Shown: piece after piece, positions 1 to 16,805 of the stretch | Numbering within the stretch: position 1 is the stretch's first letter | Layout: the number at the start of each line of letters is the position of its first letter | Assembly (NCBI GenBank): GCA_018340805.1 | Contig: JACMZG010000008.1 | Location: 16,289,402-16,353,401, forward strand | DNA: 64,000 bases | Direction of reading: 5' to 3' | Source: Microvelia longipes | Lineage: Eukaryota; Arthropoda; Insecta; Hemiptera; Veliidae | Program-made: the position numbers and the translations under genes | Notes under the pieces: generated by a model | What the model was told of the DNA's origin: nothing | Seen by the model: only the letters and a program-made list of their open reading frames with translations | Database searches by the model: none

Positions 1-55
1 ATTGGATAGGTTCGTAAGTACCCAATAATGCTTGTGACTGCTTTGAGGTCTTGCG

Positions 56-222
56 GCGGTTTCACTTTGTGACTTGGCCATTTGCAGCACACACAGAAAT
101 GCATTGTAAGCTTATTAAATAGGGTGAACGTATTATTATAGTATATGTCTACACTCTATACAATATTTTTAGAACCGCACTAACTTAAGCTGCGTAATGG
201 CCAAGTCACAAAGTGAAACCGC
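56..222. repeat. Short inverted-repeat (MITE-like) element
   Basis: Two ~33-bp arms face each other at 56-88 and 189-222, sharing the core TTTCACTTTGTGACTTGGCC and its complement. The 100-bp centre is AT-rich and non-coding. The DNA just after it (230-340, ending in TTTTTACGCTAGACTTGGCT) recurs at 19052-19080, so the hairpin belongs to a dispersed repeat. No target duplication could be assigned. Confidence 0.6.
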
Positions 223-352
223 TAAGACTCATATTAGACCAAGAGCCCAGGGTCTCTTGGTCTTTGGGAACCTACGACTTGGCTTATTCAATGATCTCAC
301 AACTTTTTACGCTAGACTTGGCTATTTTTCACACATATGTGTAAACATATTT

Positions 353-358
<6 letters not shown>

Positions 359-409
<51 letters not shown>
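359..409. repeat. (AT)n microsatellite
   Basis: About 50 bp of AT dinucleotides with one TT interruption near the end. The short reading frame across it (ending in repeated Ile-Tyr) is a by-product of the repeat. Confidence 0.95.
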
Positions 410-411
<2 letters not shown>

Positions 412-1320
412 ACTTTTAAACAGGCATAAATACATTACTCCTTATTGACTAAGATTTGATCTCATAATTGCTTTAAGTTAGTTTATATGCATGTCTGCAT
501 ATACTTCCTACTTCTTCTAATGCTGCATAAAAATATAAGTATAACAGAAGGAAAGTGTGACTAGATATGGCAAAATACTAAGTAAAGAATCAAGGTTAGT
601 AGGTAATACTTTGACCCACTCATCTTGGCATCAACAAGTTATTATTCATTCACAATTAGCTCGTATACAGTTAGTAAATACTTCCTACTTACAAAATACT
701 TACTACTGTTACACACAATTCTACGCAAATTAGAATATGAAATGAGTTAACTTAACTAGCAACGCAACAAAAACGAACTAACGAAAAACTAAACGAGAGA
801 TTTCAGTCAAAAGCACATTAGAGCCGACACCTCTTTCGTTACTTTTCGTAATATTTTGTACTTTTCTTTCCAAAAATTATTTCTTTCTAGGACAGATGCC
901 ATTTTTTCTCTCTTGGAAAGATACTATTTATTCTCTCTAAGACAAAACCTATTGGTTCTCTCTAAGAATGATACTGTAAGTTTTCTTAAAGACATATACT
1001 ATCAGCTAAAATGTTTTGTAAGATATGACTTAATAAATAAAGGCTGTCATGCCCTGTAATCAGACCTGGGAGCAGGGGTGAAATTCTGGCTTCAAATAAC
1101 GAAGCAAAAAAAAAAATATATACTATCAGCCAGACAGTTACTACTTTCTAATTGAGATAGTTATAAGTTCTCACTAAACAGACATCATCATTTCTCTCAA
1201 TTATCGATCTAATCTATTAACCAAGTGAACCAAATTTCATGTTGCAATAATTGTTACAATGTAAAAAACCCTTTATCATGTTGCCTGTTGGATTTGAGGC
1301 TCTAAAAGTTAAACAACAAA
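410..1320. other. No feature recognised
   Basis: AT-rich single-copy-looking DNA. A 67-codon open frame at 856-1059 starts on a non-ATG codon and shows no family motif. No splice-framed coding segment or RNA gene was seen. Confidence 0.5.
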
Positions 1321-1324
1321 AATT

Positions 1325-1570
1325 GGGGTACAGGGTAACTCAGAATTTTTCCTCAGTATATCAAATTCGCTACGCTCATCCTCACTACTTTGGACTCGCG
1401 TCCCTCGGCCTCTAATTAAATCATACTGCGCCCCGTCTTTAGACTTGCTTTGCTCATCCATACGTTTTATTCCCCGCGGTCACCTATCCAGGCACTGACC
1501 TCGCTCCATGCTGCTTAACTTTTGTGAACCATCAAAAACCGTTGATGTGTATCAATGGTTTTTACTGATA
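1325..1570 (+). repeat. Family A dispersed repeat, 5' fragment
   Basis: The segment carries the family A hallmarks in order: a diverged GGTACCTCGGAA-like start, the block TTCGCTACGCTCATCCTC, then the CGGTCACCTATCCAGGCACT and CCATGCTGCTTAACTTTTGT blocks. It stops where full copies continue with CTTGTCGTATTGAAACGAAA. No coding capacity is seen. Confidence 0.75.
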
Positions 1571-1837
1571 AAACTGATAAAACTTGGCATATATGTTTTA
1601 TATACTACTAAATAGAAAATACTAAAAGTAAAACTTAACAATCTTTTATAATAATAATAACAACATACAGGAGGTAAACAGTGAGATTTGGAGGGATTTT
1701 GAGAATTTTCGACAGATGTCTTCTTAGCTTAAGCTAGAAAGTTCCAGCCTAAGCTGACCGAAGAAGACATACATCGTAAAATTTCAAAATCCCCTAAAAT
1801 CTCATCTATTCACCACCTGTAAGTTATTAATATAAAC

Positions 1838-3000
<1,163 letters not shown>

Positions 3001-3119
3001 GATAGGCTGTGCTATCCGACCTTTTACCAATTCCTCGACTTGCTTCGTAGTCGAAGAAAAAATATTTGCTTATAAATCCTATAATTTAGGAACCGCTAAT
3101 GGGTTTAACATAATAGGTA

Positions 3120-3925
3120 AAAAAAAACTTAAAAGATCGGGTGCGGGGTACCTCGGAATATTTCCTCATAACATGGGATTTGCCACACTCATCCTCCCTA
3201 CTTCGGACTAGCTTCGCTCGTCCTTAAAATACACCATATTTATACACCAAATTTATACTACAACACCTCATCGGACTTCCTTTGCTCGCCCTTAGATAGT
3301 TAATATATTCGTTTCATTTGGTCAGCGGTCACCTATACAGCACTGACCATGCTCAAATGATGCTTAACTTTAAGATTCAACAAAAACCATCGGTATACTT
3401 GTCGTATTTTAAACGAAACTTGGTGGACTTATTTATTACGTAAATTGCGTACACTTGCACCATTTCATTTCAATTGGATTATTTTACGATTTTTTTAAAC
3501 ACACGTCATCTGATAAAAATTGACCTAATGCTGGTAATAACATGAATTTAGGCACATATGTTACTCGATACTACATGCGCGCTTAATCTCAATCCGATCA
3601 CATAATTTTTACGCTTTGTATGATTTTTCGAAATTTTTGCTGAGTTATGATTGCGGGTTAATGACGTCAAAAAAGTATTTTCCGAATAGAACAACTACAG
3701 CGGTAGACTGATTTTCGTACCAAGTTATCAACTCTCTAGCATAAATACAATGGGAGCTACGATGATAACAGACTGACACACATACTCACATACAGACAGA
3801 CTACTTTGTGAAAACCACTCAGGAGGAGGAGGTCTTAAAACACCTGAAACTGATAATGCCGGTGACATCCCCGTTTCGGATGATTGCAAAACACAATACT
3901 TTTATGAGGAGAAGTAAAAAACCTA
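3120..3925 (+). repeat. Family A dispersed repeat, near full length
   Basis: This copy starts around the GGGGTACCTCGGAA motif and runs through the TCATCCTCCCTACTTCGGAC, CACCTATACAGCACTGACCA and GTCGTATTTTAAACGAAACT blocks. A middle block around GCGGGTTAATGACGTCA is followed by an ACACAC-rich block with CATACAGACAGACTACTTTG, then AAACCACTCAGGAGG and ACCTGAAACTGATAAT. The last ~30 bp are shortened relative to other copies, so the 3' hairpin is lost. About 800 bp with no open frame of note, so it looks non-autonomous. Its superfamily is unknown. Confidence 0.8.
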
Positions 3926-4349
3926 GGATTTTATTCAGTAACTATGCAGTAATTAAATGACTAAATATGATTATATATAATGAACATATTTATGTAAGAA
4001 ACATAAAAAAATGACAATACAAAAAAACACAAGAGAACGGAAAAAGTATAACTGACGAAGACGAACTTTTCATCAATAATAATTATTAAAGAAAAAGTTT
4101 GTTTTCATTAACCCAAGCGAACATATTTAACCTCAATGACTTTGTCTGTTATTTAGTGACTCTTCAAGAAAAGGAGAACGATCTAACTCACCATAGGATA
4201 ATGGTAACATGACCAAACACAGAAAAACCAAATAGTCAGATAAAAGCTCAAAATTAACCATTTACTAATATTTAACACAAGTATTTTTTTCTGAAATACA
4301 TTTTTAATTTGGAAAAGCATTAACCTGAAAAAATAGAAGTTAGTAATAA

Positions 4350-4957
4350 TAAAAAAAATCGGGTACGTGGTACCTCGGAACTTTTCCTCATTACATCGGA
4401 TTCGCTGCGCTCATCCTCCCTGCTTCGGACTCGCTTCCCTCGTCCTCAGAAATACAGTTCGCCAAATTTATACTGCAACATGTCTTTGGAATCGCTTCGC
4501 TCGTTTTTAGATAATAAATGCATCCGTATCATTCTCAGCGGTCACCTATAATATACCACGCTTAAGGCTCCTTGATTTTTATAATCCAATAAAAATTATG
4601 GATATACTTGTCGTATTGAAACGAAACTTAGCGTACTTATTTCTTATGCATTATTTTTCTGCGTTTTATGATTTTTCGAAATTTTTCCTGAGTCATTATT
4701 GCGGGTTAATGTCATAAAAAATTAATTTCCGAATACAGAGGTAGACTGATTTTTGTACAAAATTTCAACTTTCTAGCATAAATACACTGGGCGCTACGAT
4801 GATACCAGACACACACACACATACATACAGAAAGACAACTTTGCAAGGCCTTAAAAACGCCTGAAACAGATAATTATGGTTTCATCCCGGTTTCGGATTT
4901 TTTTCAAACACAATACTTTTCCTTTATATTACGGTATAAATGAGGAAAAGTAAAAAT
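4350..4957 (+). repeat. Family A dispersed repeat
   Basis: This second copy lies ~430 bp after the previous one in the same orientation. It has the GGTACCTCGGAAC start, the GATTCGCTGCGCTCATCCTC block and a complete 3' end with ACTTTTCCT and AGGAAAAGT flanking a GGTATAA core. It lacks ~150 bp in the middle compared with the 50.95-kb copy, so internal deletion is likely. Confidence 0.82.
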
Positions 4958-6727
4958 GGAGTAATTAGGTTTATAAAATAAATTGCAGATTGGATTTATC
5001 TATAATCATAAAGTACTAATAAAACATTTTTTAATTTTAATGAACGTATAGCATAGATTTGATAAAGATAAAGCGATAATGTAGATATATATTTTCTTAA
5101 GAGACATAAGTACGCGATTTTAAACTGGATCAAGTATAAATAAAAAAGTATACATGTTAATATACGCAAATACACATGCTATTTATATGAGAAATAATTA
5201 AAAAGCATGTGGCAAGTACGAAAGGTTCTTTAAGCGCGTATTTATTGAGTTTACCCTTGCACATTTATTTATTTTTTTTTAATGTAATAAGTACATTTAA
5301 TCCTGTACAAAAGGTTAGAAAAAATGAAGAAAATAGAAACGTACAAGGATAGATATCTTTACAAAAACAAATAATTTATCCATCTAAAGTAAGATAGATA
5401 AAATTGTAAATAGTAAAAGTGTGTTAATGTGTAATATAGGACTTAAAAAGAATTTATCTGATACAACTATGCGGCTTAAAATTAATTGCAACAAAACTCA
5501 TATGGAAACTATAAAAAACACAATTTAAGAAGTTTGTTTTTTGATTTTATTAGATACCTAATAAATTCCTAGACTATCAGAACAAGCTATGGGTTCCTTT
5601 CCAATATTAAGTAATAAGACAAAAGTTAGCGGGCACCAAGGAAAGATTTTGATAAGGAATTGTGCAAGGGTACAGCCCTGTAGCTATTGTGAACACTATG
5701 GGTTGGGTTGCCTCCGCACGAACCGCTTTACTAAATCTCCCGATACATTATCTCTGACCACTATCCTCGTGACCATCGCAGTTTTAGTGTCATTTTATTC
5801 CTTGTATAAAATTAATTTTACCTTGGCTTAAAAAATAGTAAATAGAAAGACAATCAAGGAAAAATAAATCGGTTCTTTTTTCTAATTTGCTTATTTTAAG
5901 AACGAAAAAACAAAAGAGAGATCAATAAAGATCAAAGAGGGTGAAATTCTTTTAATTTTTAAAGAAGGATTCGGTATTAAAATTTATAATACCCAATAAC
6001 GTTCAAAATTAAACACCTTATACGTACCTCAAGAGCTAACAAAAATAGTTTGTTCCTCGGCATCACCTCGAAATTAAAGTACATCGTTCCTCGCCATCGA
6101 TCCAGAAGCCAACTAGTTTAAACATTATTGTTTCTTTAAGCGAACGCCTGTGAAAGCAACAAAGATCGGGAGTAATGACTGAGTTTCCTCCCTTGATGCG
6201 TAAATAACTATTACATTCTTAGTATCATTAACAGCAATAAAATTAAATAATACATCTCGAGCAATTGTTGGTTATTAAGGTATATGGTTACAAAATTCGG
6301 ACAAGGTGGTCCTCAGACCGCAATGCTTGTTTTTTTTACGCACCAATACAGTTCTTGCTCATAGTATGTTTAAGCTTCATGGTCAGTCAGTTCACTGTTT
6401 GAACTTATGTTTAAAGTCTGTCCTATTCCACTGTACAAAATAAGCCATTCATGAAATGATTTTATATTTTTATAGTTTTAATGTATTCTATTTAAATGTA
6501 TGAATATGTTTGTTTTCAAATATGTAGAGGTGTCCGTGTATTGTGTACGTGTGTAAGTATTTATATTATGTATGGGTGTGTATGTACGTATTTTATACTA
6601 TGTATGGAGGCTTACGTATGCAAGAATTTTACTGTATGAATGTAAAGAATTAAGAGAATACTATTTAAAACTGTAATTTACCAAGACATTTTTGACACTT
6701 AAAGTAGACGTATATTGTCGAAGGAAT
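4958..6727. other. No gene recognised
   Basis: AT-rich DNA. An ATG-initiated 80-codon frame at 5589-5831 has two Cys pairs (SYCEHYGLGC) and a hydrophobic tail, but no recognised family, promoter or polyadenylation context. At this length it could easily be chance, so it is not called a gene. Confidence 0.45.
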
Positions 6728-7290
6728 CAATACCAAAGACACCTGAAGAAATCAAAATACAAAGACACTAAAAGGTATTACAATACCAAGACACACGAAG
6801 GAATGACAATACCAAAGACACCTGAGAAATCAAAATACAAAGACACTAAAAGGTATTAAAATACCAAAGACACACGAAGGAATCACAATACCAAAGACAC
6901 TGAAGGAATTAAATACCAAAGACACCTGAAGGAATCAAAATACGAAAGACACTCAAAGGAATCAAAATACCAAAGACACTCGAAGGAATCACAACACCAA
7001 AGACACTAGAAGGTATTAAAATAGCAAAGACACCTGAAGGAATCACAATATCAAAACACCTAAAGGAATCAAAATACGAAAGACACTCAAAGGAATCAAA
7101 TACTAAAGACACTCGAAGGAATCACAACACCAAAGACACCTGAAGGAATCAAAATTCCAAAGACACATTTGAAGGAATTGAAATACCAAAGATACCTGAG
7201 GGAATCACAATTCCAAAGAAACCTAAAGGATATATAAATTGAAATACCATTGACAACAAATGCCACGGGAATATCAAAGGCATTTGAAGG
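6728..7290. repeat. Minisatellite, ~27-bp unit
   Basis: About 20 diverged copies of a ~27-bp unit around CCAAAGACACCTGAAGGAAT, with variants ACTCGAAGG and ACACGAAGG. Because 27 is a multiple of three, the minus strand stays open and reads as repeats of FGILIPSGV, seen as two overlapping short frames. Indels between units shift the frame and no signal peptide or flanking exon is seen, so a satellite is preferred over a coding repeat. Confidence 0.9.
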
Positions 7291-7805
7291 CACTTGATAA
7301 CTAAGGGCGCATGAAGTAAACGCAGTAACTATACACTGAGTGAAAAACTACAACACCAAAAACGACAGAAGATATCGAAATACAACAGACATCAAATGTC
7401 ACAAAATATGTAACACAAACATCAGAAGGAACGAGAATACCTAAGATGTCAAAATAAACTATGAACATATACAACAAAGCAGACCTAACAACTAATGAAT
7501 TAATTTAGGATAAGAAAATAAAATAAGCAAAATTAATTCATAATATGCTTCGTGACATTATTCCTCTTAAGTAAAAATAGATGTAATAACTCGATTTTAT
7601 GAAGTATAATGACGAGTAAACATAACATTGTGGGAAATATAAAATGATAATAAATAATTAATGTAAAACATTATGAAATGTCAAACTATAACCCTGAACT
7701 TTATAAGTAAATGAACGTCTTCACTACACTAAGATTGTAAACACCACAGTGCGATGGTAAATCGCATTAATGAAGTTAATTGCATATAAGCGATAACATC
7801 TCTTA
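7291..7805. other. No feature recognised
   Basis: The minisatellite fades out into AT-rich DNA by ~7450. Nothing else is seen before the AT tract. Confidence 0.5.
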
Positions 7806-7815
7806 TCATATATAA

Positions 7816-7888
<73 letters not shown>
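7806..7888. repeat. (AT)n microsatellite
   Basis: About 80 bp of AT dinucleotide, ending 70 bp before a small foldback element. Confidence 0.95.
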
Positions 7889-7889
<1 letters not shown>

Positions 7890-7957
7890 CACAGACAGTG
7901 AAAAATTGGACAAAACACAATGATCAGCTAACGATAAGCAACTTAGATCAATGACCA

Positions 7958-8248
7958 AGATTTAGGTCTTACGGTGGAGACCGCGTCAATGTAGATGAAG
8001 AATCTAACGTTTCGCTTCCACTCTGGAAGGCATCTTCAAGGATGTTGGACATCATGGATAAAAAACACAATGCTCTACAAAATTAAACTCAAAGTAACTT
8101 TAAACTGAGTTCAGTTTTGTAGAGCATTGTGTTTTTTATCCAAGACGTCTTACATCCCTGAAGATTCCTCGCACACAGTGGAAACAATACGTCGGATCCT
8201 TCATCTAGATTCAGGCGGTCACCACCGGAAGATCTAAATCTCTACAAT
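7958..8248. repeat. Small foldback element
   Basis: Two ~130-bp arms are inverted around a ~30-bp centre. The inner halves are almost perfect: GGATAAAAAACACAATGCTC at ~8058-8077 is matched by its complement ending at ~8143. The outer halves are diverged (AGATTTAGGTCTTACGGTGG against its partner ending near 8240). Nothing is coded. The inner/outer difference in divergence suggests gene conversion or a younger inner duplication. Confidence 0.8.
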
Positions 8249-8572
8249 GACCTCTACGACATCTGTTAGGTTCACAAATTCTGGAGAATAGGAAGGTAGT
8301 ATGGAATGGGGCCTAACCTTTTGTTCCGCCTAGGTTACTCTGCTGTCGCAGACAGACAGGACAAATATAGCTCGCACGGAACCACGGCGAGGTAAGCAGG
8401 TTTGCGATGGAGAAGGGCCTTGAAGTGACCAAAATAAAGTGGCCTTAAAGTCGTAATCATTCTAAAACGATATAGACTAGGTTCAGCTCAAACGGACCAT
8501 CCTAAGTGGCGCAGTGAGAAAAAATTATAACGTCTGTAATTGTAACACAGTCGTACAGGATAATTGGCCAAC

Positions 8573-8575
8573 GCT

Positions 8576-8636
<61 letters not shown>

Positions 8637-8667
8637 TATATATAATATATATAATATATATATATAT
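8573..8667. repeat. (AT)n microsatellite
   Basis: About 95 bp of AT dinucleotide with several AAT interruptions. Confidence 0.95.
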
Positions 8668-9593
8668 TGCTGCACTGAACATATGTATATGTCTACGTCC
8701 ATATGTTCAATAGGGCATAGCGAGACACACAGGCCCGTGAGGCGAGAAGCTACATAGGTACATGGCCGCGTAGCAGCTACTCCCCGTATTATATAGTGAG
8801 AATAGGGAATAGGTTATTAATATATATAAGGTAATAGAATATTTATGCAGAGTCCATTTTGGAAGGTTGATCTTGTTTTTCAACGAATGGGATAAATATG
8901 CACATTTAATGAAAAAATAAGTAAGAAGTATTATCGCTACTGCTTTAGTTATAAAACATAATCCGGAAGACAGAAAAGCAAGACTTTCAAACAAAAATAG
9001 CCAGGTATTTGGACCTTCTACCCGAATTCTTATGAACCTTGTTCATTGTCACATACAATTTGAATATCGACGTATAATTGACAAAATATTTAATAATTGA
9101 TAAACACCACAAACAATACTGTTTGTTAATCGACACTGTAATGTTAACACAATTATTTTTGGTAGTGTAAACAAAACGAAACAAAAAATGTGAGACAATG
9201 ATTTGGGACGTGTTCCCATCTATGTCAAGCGGTTTGAATGAACCCAGCTCAGCCGCTTGATCAGGTCCTTGAAAAGGATTACAAGAGTAAACAAAAAATA
9301 CTTCGCAATGTTGACTTCGTGAGAACAATCAGGAAAATAATCTCACCAAAATCAAACTTTAAATCTAATCACTATAATTCATATCTTTTAATATATCCTT
9401 ACAAAAAAATACGACATATTAATAATTTTAGTGTGTGTAATGTATCACTAGTAATAAGTAATAACTATTATCTATTAGTTCGAAAAGCAAAAATGAGCTA
9501 ATAAAGTTAGACATGAAAGGAAAGATATAAAGAGGACGTCTCACTGATTAAGAATAACTAGCCGAGGCAATAAAATTTCGCTAGATATAATGA
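8668..9593. other. No gene recognised
   Basis: Two overlapping minus-strand frames (8707-8994 and 8987-9328) and a plus-strand frame (9238-9501) reach 87-113 codons. None shows a recognisable domain, and they lie on both strands of the same AT-rich DNA, as chance frames do. Confidence 0.45.
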
Positions 9594-9770
9594 AAAAACA
9601 AATAAATAAATAATAAAAGATCAAATAATAAATAATAAAAGAACAAATAAATAAATAATAAAAGAACAAATAAATAAATAATAAAAGATCAAATAGTAAA
9701 TAATATAAAAACAAATAAATAAATAATAAAAAATCAAATAAATAAATAATAAAAGAACAAATAATACAAA
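9594..9770. repeat. A-rich tandem repeat
   Basis: Tandem AAATAAATAATAAAAGAACA-type units of about 20-40 bp, giving long minus-strand frames rich in Tyr, Leu, Phe and Ile. This is simple-sequence DNA, not coding. Confidence 0.9.
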
Positions 9771-13333
<3,563 letters not shown>

Positions 13334-13339
13334 TATATT

Positions 13340-14204
13340 ATCAAGTTTAGACAGGTAAACAAAACATATTTATTACATATTAAAAATAGCAACACTTGGA
13401 TAAATACGTCAATTAATAGCTTAAGTACTAAGTACAGGACAAACTAATTAAACTCTAACTTCATTTAATTGGTATAACTTCACATATATATATATGTGAT
13501 TTTAAAACTTATTTAAATCTCTTTGACTTGAAGTTTAACATTGACAAGATTTGAACTTCATAATTTTAGGGACACAAAAACAAAAAGTATTCAACGAAAA
13601 AATTCTATAAAAAATTTGAAGGGGGTCGCGAAGATGCAAAAAACTTATAAAATTATTTTATCTACAGATAGTGTATAATGTAAAATCCTCGGCTTTGCCT
13701 CGGGAATGCAGGCTACGCCACCCTGTGACAGTGTCGCAGGTACATAGTTGTCTTTCAGCAGTTTTTTTGTATTAGTGGTTTTGTACATGGCATATTGTAA
13801 CGGGATAAGCGAATTCTGTCCCAAGAATACTGATAATGCTCATAATGATAACGGAGCTAATGCTGATAATAAAGTTAAACATCCTTTATGGGTCAATCTT
13901 ACATAGAAGTATGTGCGTATTCAATTTCAGCCCAATCCAAGAACGTTTGAGTATAAAAAAATTTTCGAAATTTGCCAAACATTACATAAACAATAATAGA
14001 GTTCGGGACATGAGTAAGCTTAATTTTTGTAATAAGTAAAAAGTTTGATCTGTCGAAGCCTTCGAAAGTTTCATGGAAACATTTACGTACAAAATATCCT
14101 TCAAACATATGTATCCACTCTATGACCTCAACCATATTACATTATTTTTCTTGAGGTGGACTCGCCAATAAAGGAAATATGTATGCATACATACACATAT
14201 ATCA
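13340..14204. other. No gene recognised
   Basis: AT-rich DNA. A short palindromic block at 13687-13735 (CCTCGGCTTTGCCTCGGGAA) matches the internal unit of the inverted-repeat elements at 53.2 and 62.6 kb. Opposed short frames at 13.8-14.1 kb have no motif. Confidence 0.5.
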
Positions 14205-14207
14205 AAT

Positions 14208-14262
<55 letters not shown>
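14205..14262. repeat. (AT)n microsatellite
   Basis: AT dinucleotide tract followed by ATACATACATATGTGTGTGT, a compound AT/TG/TATG pattern also seen beside other AT tracts here. Confidence 0.93.
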
Positions 14263-14267
<5 letters not shown>

Positions 14268-14269
14268 CA

Positions 14270-14945
14270 TATGTGTGTGTTTGAGTATGTATGTAAGGGG
14301 GGTGAGCTAAAAATGGTTATGTTCAGACAGGGATAGCGGTCAAAGAAGTTAGCAACTGATTTAAATGACAGTATTTCTATTCGCAGTCTTGTATTGTTCA
14401 CATTATAAACCTCAAGCAATCACATGAAAAAGTTTTGACTTTGAATTTTTTCTTACCTGACCCTGTGACCTTAATAACGTTATTAAATATAGATTATGTT
14501 TAATAGAGCTTTCAGAAAAAAATAGAATTGAACTATTTTATAAGTAACTTTTAAAATGTTATTAGTAGAATTATATTTTATACGGCTATTTCCTAAACAT
14601 TATTTTTTTGTGATTTATAAAATGACAAATTAGAGTAACTTTAACACTTAGTAACAGAGGTCACTCTAAACGAAACAAATTATAACAGAAACTACTCAAG
14701 TAGACTTTGATAATTAATCATTTTAAATCGTATTAAACTTAAAATGTTGTAATACTAATAATCACACGTTTTAACCCAAGTTAAGGAAAAATAGAGGATT
14801 ACAGTCATGTTGTCAAGACTTAAATGCAACACTGTTAAACTCGCCTGCGAATTCCAACTCTAACTGTTTATAATGACATTTGAATTGTAATTTCTTTTCA
14901 CGTGTAACCATTAATATATATGCTTTTTAAGTCATAGGAAGAACT
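14270..14945. other. No feature recognised
   Basis: AT-rich DNA with no supported gene, RNA or repeat. Confidence 0.5.
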
Positions 14946-14954
14946 TCATTGTTA

Positions 14955-15115
14955 TGTAAACAAAAGGCCTTGGGCCTCTTGGCCGATACGTGGCGTCAGC
15001 CATGGGGGCCACATCGCGGCCTAGGGCCTCTCTGTGCCCGTTTCGTGGCTACATGGTTGTCCTATATCAGTTCGTCATTACTAATTTATGTAAGTGGCAT
15101 ACTGCCAAGATGCCA
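14955..15115 (-). repeat. Family B dispersed repeat, 3' part
   Basis: On the minus strand this reads GGCAGTATGCCACTTACATA, then ACTAGT-like sequence and CAACCATGTAGCCACGAAAC. This matches the end of the family B copies at 24.3-24.5 and 33.9-34.1 kb. The remainder is a GC-rich run of small palindromes (GGCCTTGGGCCTCTTGGCC). The 94-codon plus-strand frame over it is incidental. Confidence 0.65.
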
Positions 15116-15370
15116 TCAAAAACGTGATTGTTTACATTATGTTATATATGTCAATCAACAAAACCGGAACCGCAAGTCAATAAAACCGGAACTAATAGTT
15201 ATAATAAAAAGTAAGTTCGTTTTTTTTTGTTAAACATACATTATTATTATTATTAATGATTGGAGTTGGAGTCGAGGATAGACCCCATTTGCATAGCGAC
15301 TGGAAGTCCATTGTACAATCCTCTCAATTGCTCCAGGTCAGAATAATCCTTTTTCCTGAAGCACCTGATG

Positions 15371-15740
15371 CTAGAATTTAGAAACAATAATTGTCTCTAT
15401 AGTTTTAAGAAGAAAAGATGACAGACATATTGGTCTATAAGCCTTACCCTCCGTGTATAAAACACGTCCAGGTTTAGGTATAAAAGTAACCTTGTCACAT
15501 TTCCAGAGTTCAGAAATATGATTTACAGCTCTACTTGCTCCGAAAATGCATAATAAGGGAGCCAGAGTGTCCAGGGCCTGCTGTAACAGGCTCTGAAAAT
15601 GCTGTCCAGTCCAGAAGGCTTTGTAAGGTTTACAAAGCCTGTAAACGAGTTTACAGCCCATTTGACCTTGTTAAGTGTTATATTTGAATTGGCAGCAGCC
15701 CAATGAGGAGATTTATCTATAAAAGAGAAGCCCTAAACAT
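15371..15740 (-). pseudogene. Jockey-like LINE reverse transcriptase remnant
   Basis: The minus-strand frame from 15661 reads PYKAFWTGQHFQSLLQQALD and later SELWKCDKVTFIPKPGRVLY and KAYRPICLSSFLLKTIE. These are the early reverse-transcriptase blocks of Jockey/CR1-type non-LTR retrotransposons, which read P-Y-K-x-P-G-x-D-G-I..ALLQ, then WK.AKVVFIPKPGK and K..RPISL.SFLLK.LE. Upstream in another frame, 15661-15740 gives LNKVKWAVNSF, the preceding block, so one frameshift lies between them. Only about 120 codons of a domain of several hundred remain, and the catalytic Y-x-D-D region is absent. DNA at 15255-15365 may be more of the same element but is too diverged to call. Confidence 0.82.
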
Positions 15741-15745
15741 ACATA

Positions 15746-16319
15746 GTAGGTCATAAGTAAAAAATTCCAAACCAATCTTAACACTCAGGCGAATCGCCAT
15801 TTGCCTGACTCGGCTTCGCCTTGTCAGTCAAATAGGTTAATTACCAGCCTCGGCTGAAAATTCCCATAGCCTGCCCTCGCATTTGGGGGCTAATTTATAA
15901 AACTCGCCAGCAAAATCCCATTTTGCTGCCTAGTAGCATTACTATTTTCTTGGAGATAATAAGTATTTATTATTATTGTTTATAGGCCAATAATTTCCTA
16001 AGAGTAACTTGTTTGACCATTAGACAAACATCAAGCAATATATAATTTTAAAGTGCTGTGTTAATTTATAGTTAAATTCAGCTAACTTACTCATTTTTTT
16101 TGGAACTTCAACAAAGTTTAGTCAATTTTGCCACAGGCAGTCATGTCAGGGTAGCTCGTGACTGGTTTACAACCGTGAACTCAAATACAGGACAAAATAA
16201 ACCAATCAAAAAGATAGTGTCTTTTGTCGTATAACTTTACCAATATCTTAAAGTGTAAGTCCAAAGAAAACAATAAAGATAACGATCTCTATCACTACAG
16301 GGATTAAAAAACATTTTAC
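15746..16319. other. No gene recognised
   Basis: Contains several GC-richer palindromic patches at 15785-15925, for example GCGAATCGCCATTTGCCTGA followed by CGGCTTCGCC. They resemble the short hairpin patches elsewhere in the window. The rest is AT-rich. Confidence 0.5.
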
Positions 16320-16555
16320 AGACAGGATTGTTTTTACTTTTCCTCATTTACACCGCATACCATACGGTATACATAGGGAAAATATTGTGTTTGCAATCAA
16401 ATCCGGATATCAGGATGCCACCTGAATTATCCGATTTAGGTGTTTTATGACCTACTATTTTATGTGATTTTCACAAAGTTGTCTATCTGTATGTGTGTGT
16501 GTGTGTCCATTATCATTGTATTTCCCAAAAATTCAGTACAGCAGGCAATTCAGCG
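16320..16555 (-). repeat. Family A 3' fragment, inverted
   Basis: The minus strand carries the final ~230 bp of family A: the ACACACACAC/CATACAGA block, the TTTGTGAAAA..ACACCTAAA block, the CCGGATTTGATTGCAAACAC block and the closing hairpin (ATACC-ATAC-GGTAT core flanked by TTTTCC-type arms). Confidence 0.75.
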
Positions 16556-16654
16556 AATTAATATAATTATAACATAATAATATATTAAATTATGCTTATG
16601 AGGTTGTTCGGAGGATGACCATTATTATATTTTTATATCTTTATTTTTAAACTA

Positions 16655-16665
16655 TATATATATAA

Positions 16666-16711
<46 letters not shown>

Positions 16712-16717
16712 TTATAT

Positions 16718-16802
<85 letters not shown>
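16655..16802. repeat. (AT)n microsatellite
   Basis: About 150 bp of AT dinucleotide with scattered AATATATTATA interruptions. Confidence 0.95.

Positions 16803-16805
<3 letters not shown>

Noticed and set aside
5589..5831. 80-codon ATG frame with SYCEHYGLGC and a hydrophobic C-terminus
   Set aside because: No recognised family, no splice or promoter context, and frames of this length are expected by chance in 64 kb.
6909..7293. Minus-strand frames with FGILIPSGV repeats as a repeat protein
   Set aside because: The underlying 27-bp units contain indels that break the frame, and no signal peptide, start or exon context is present.
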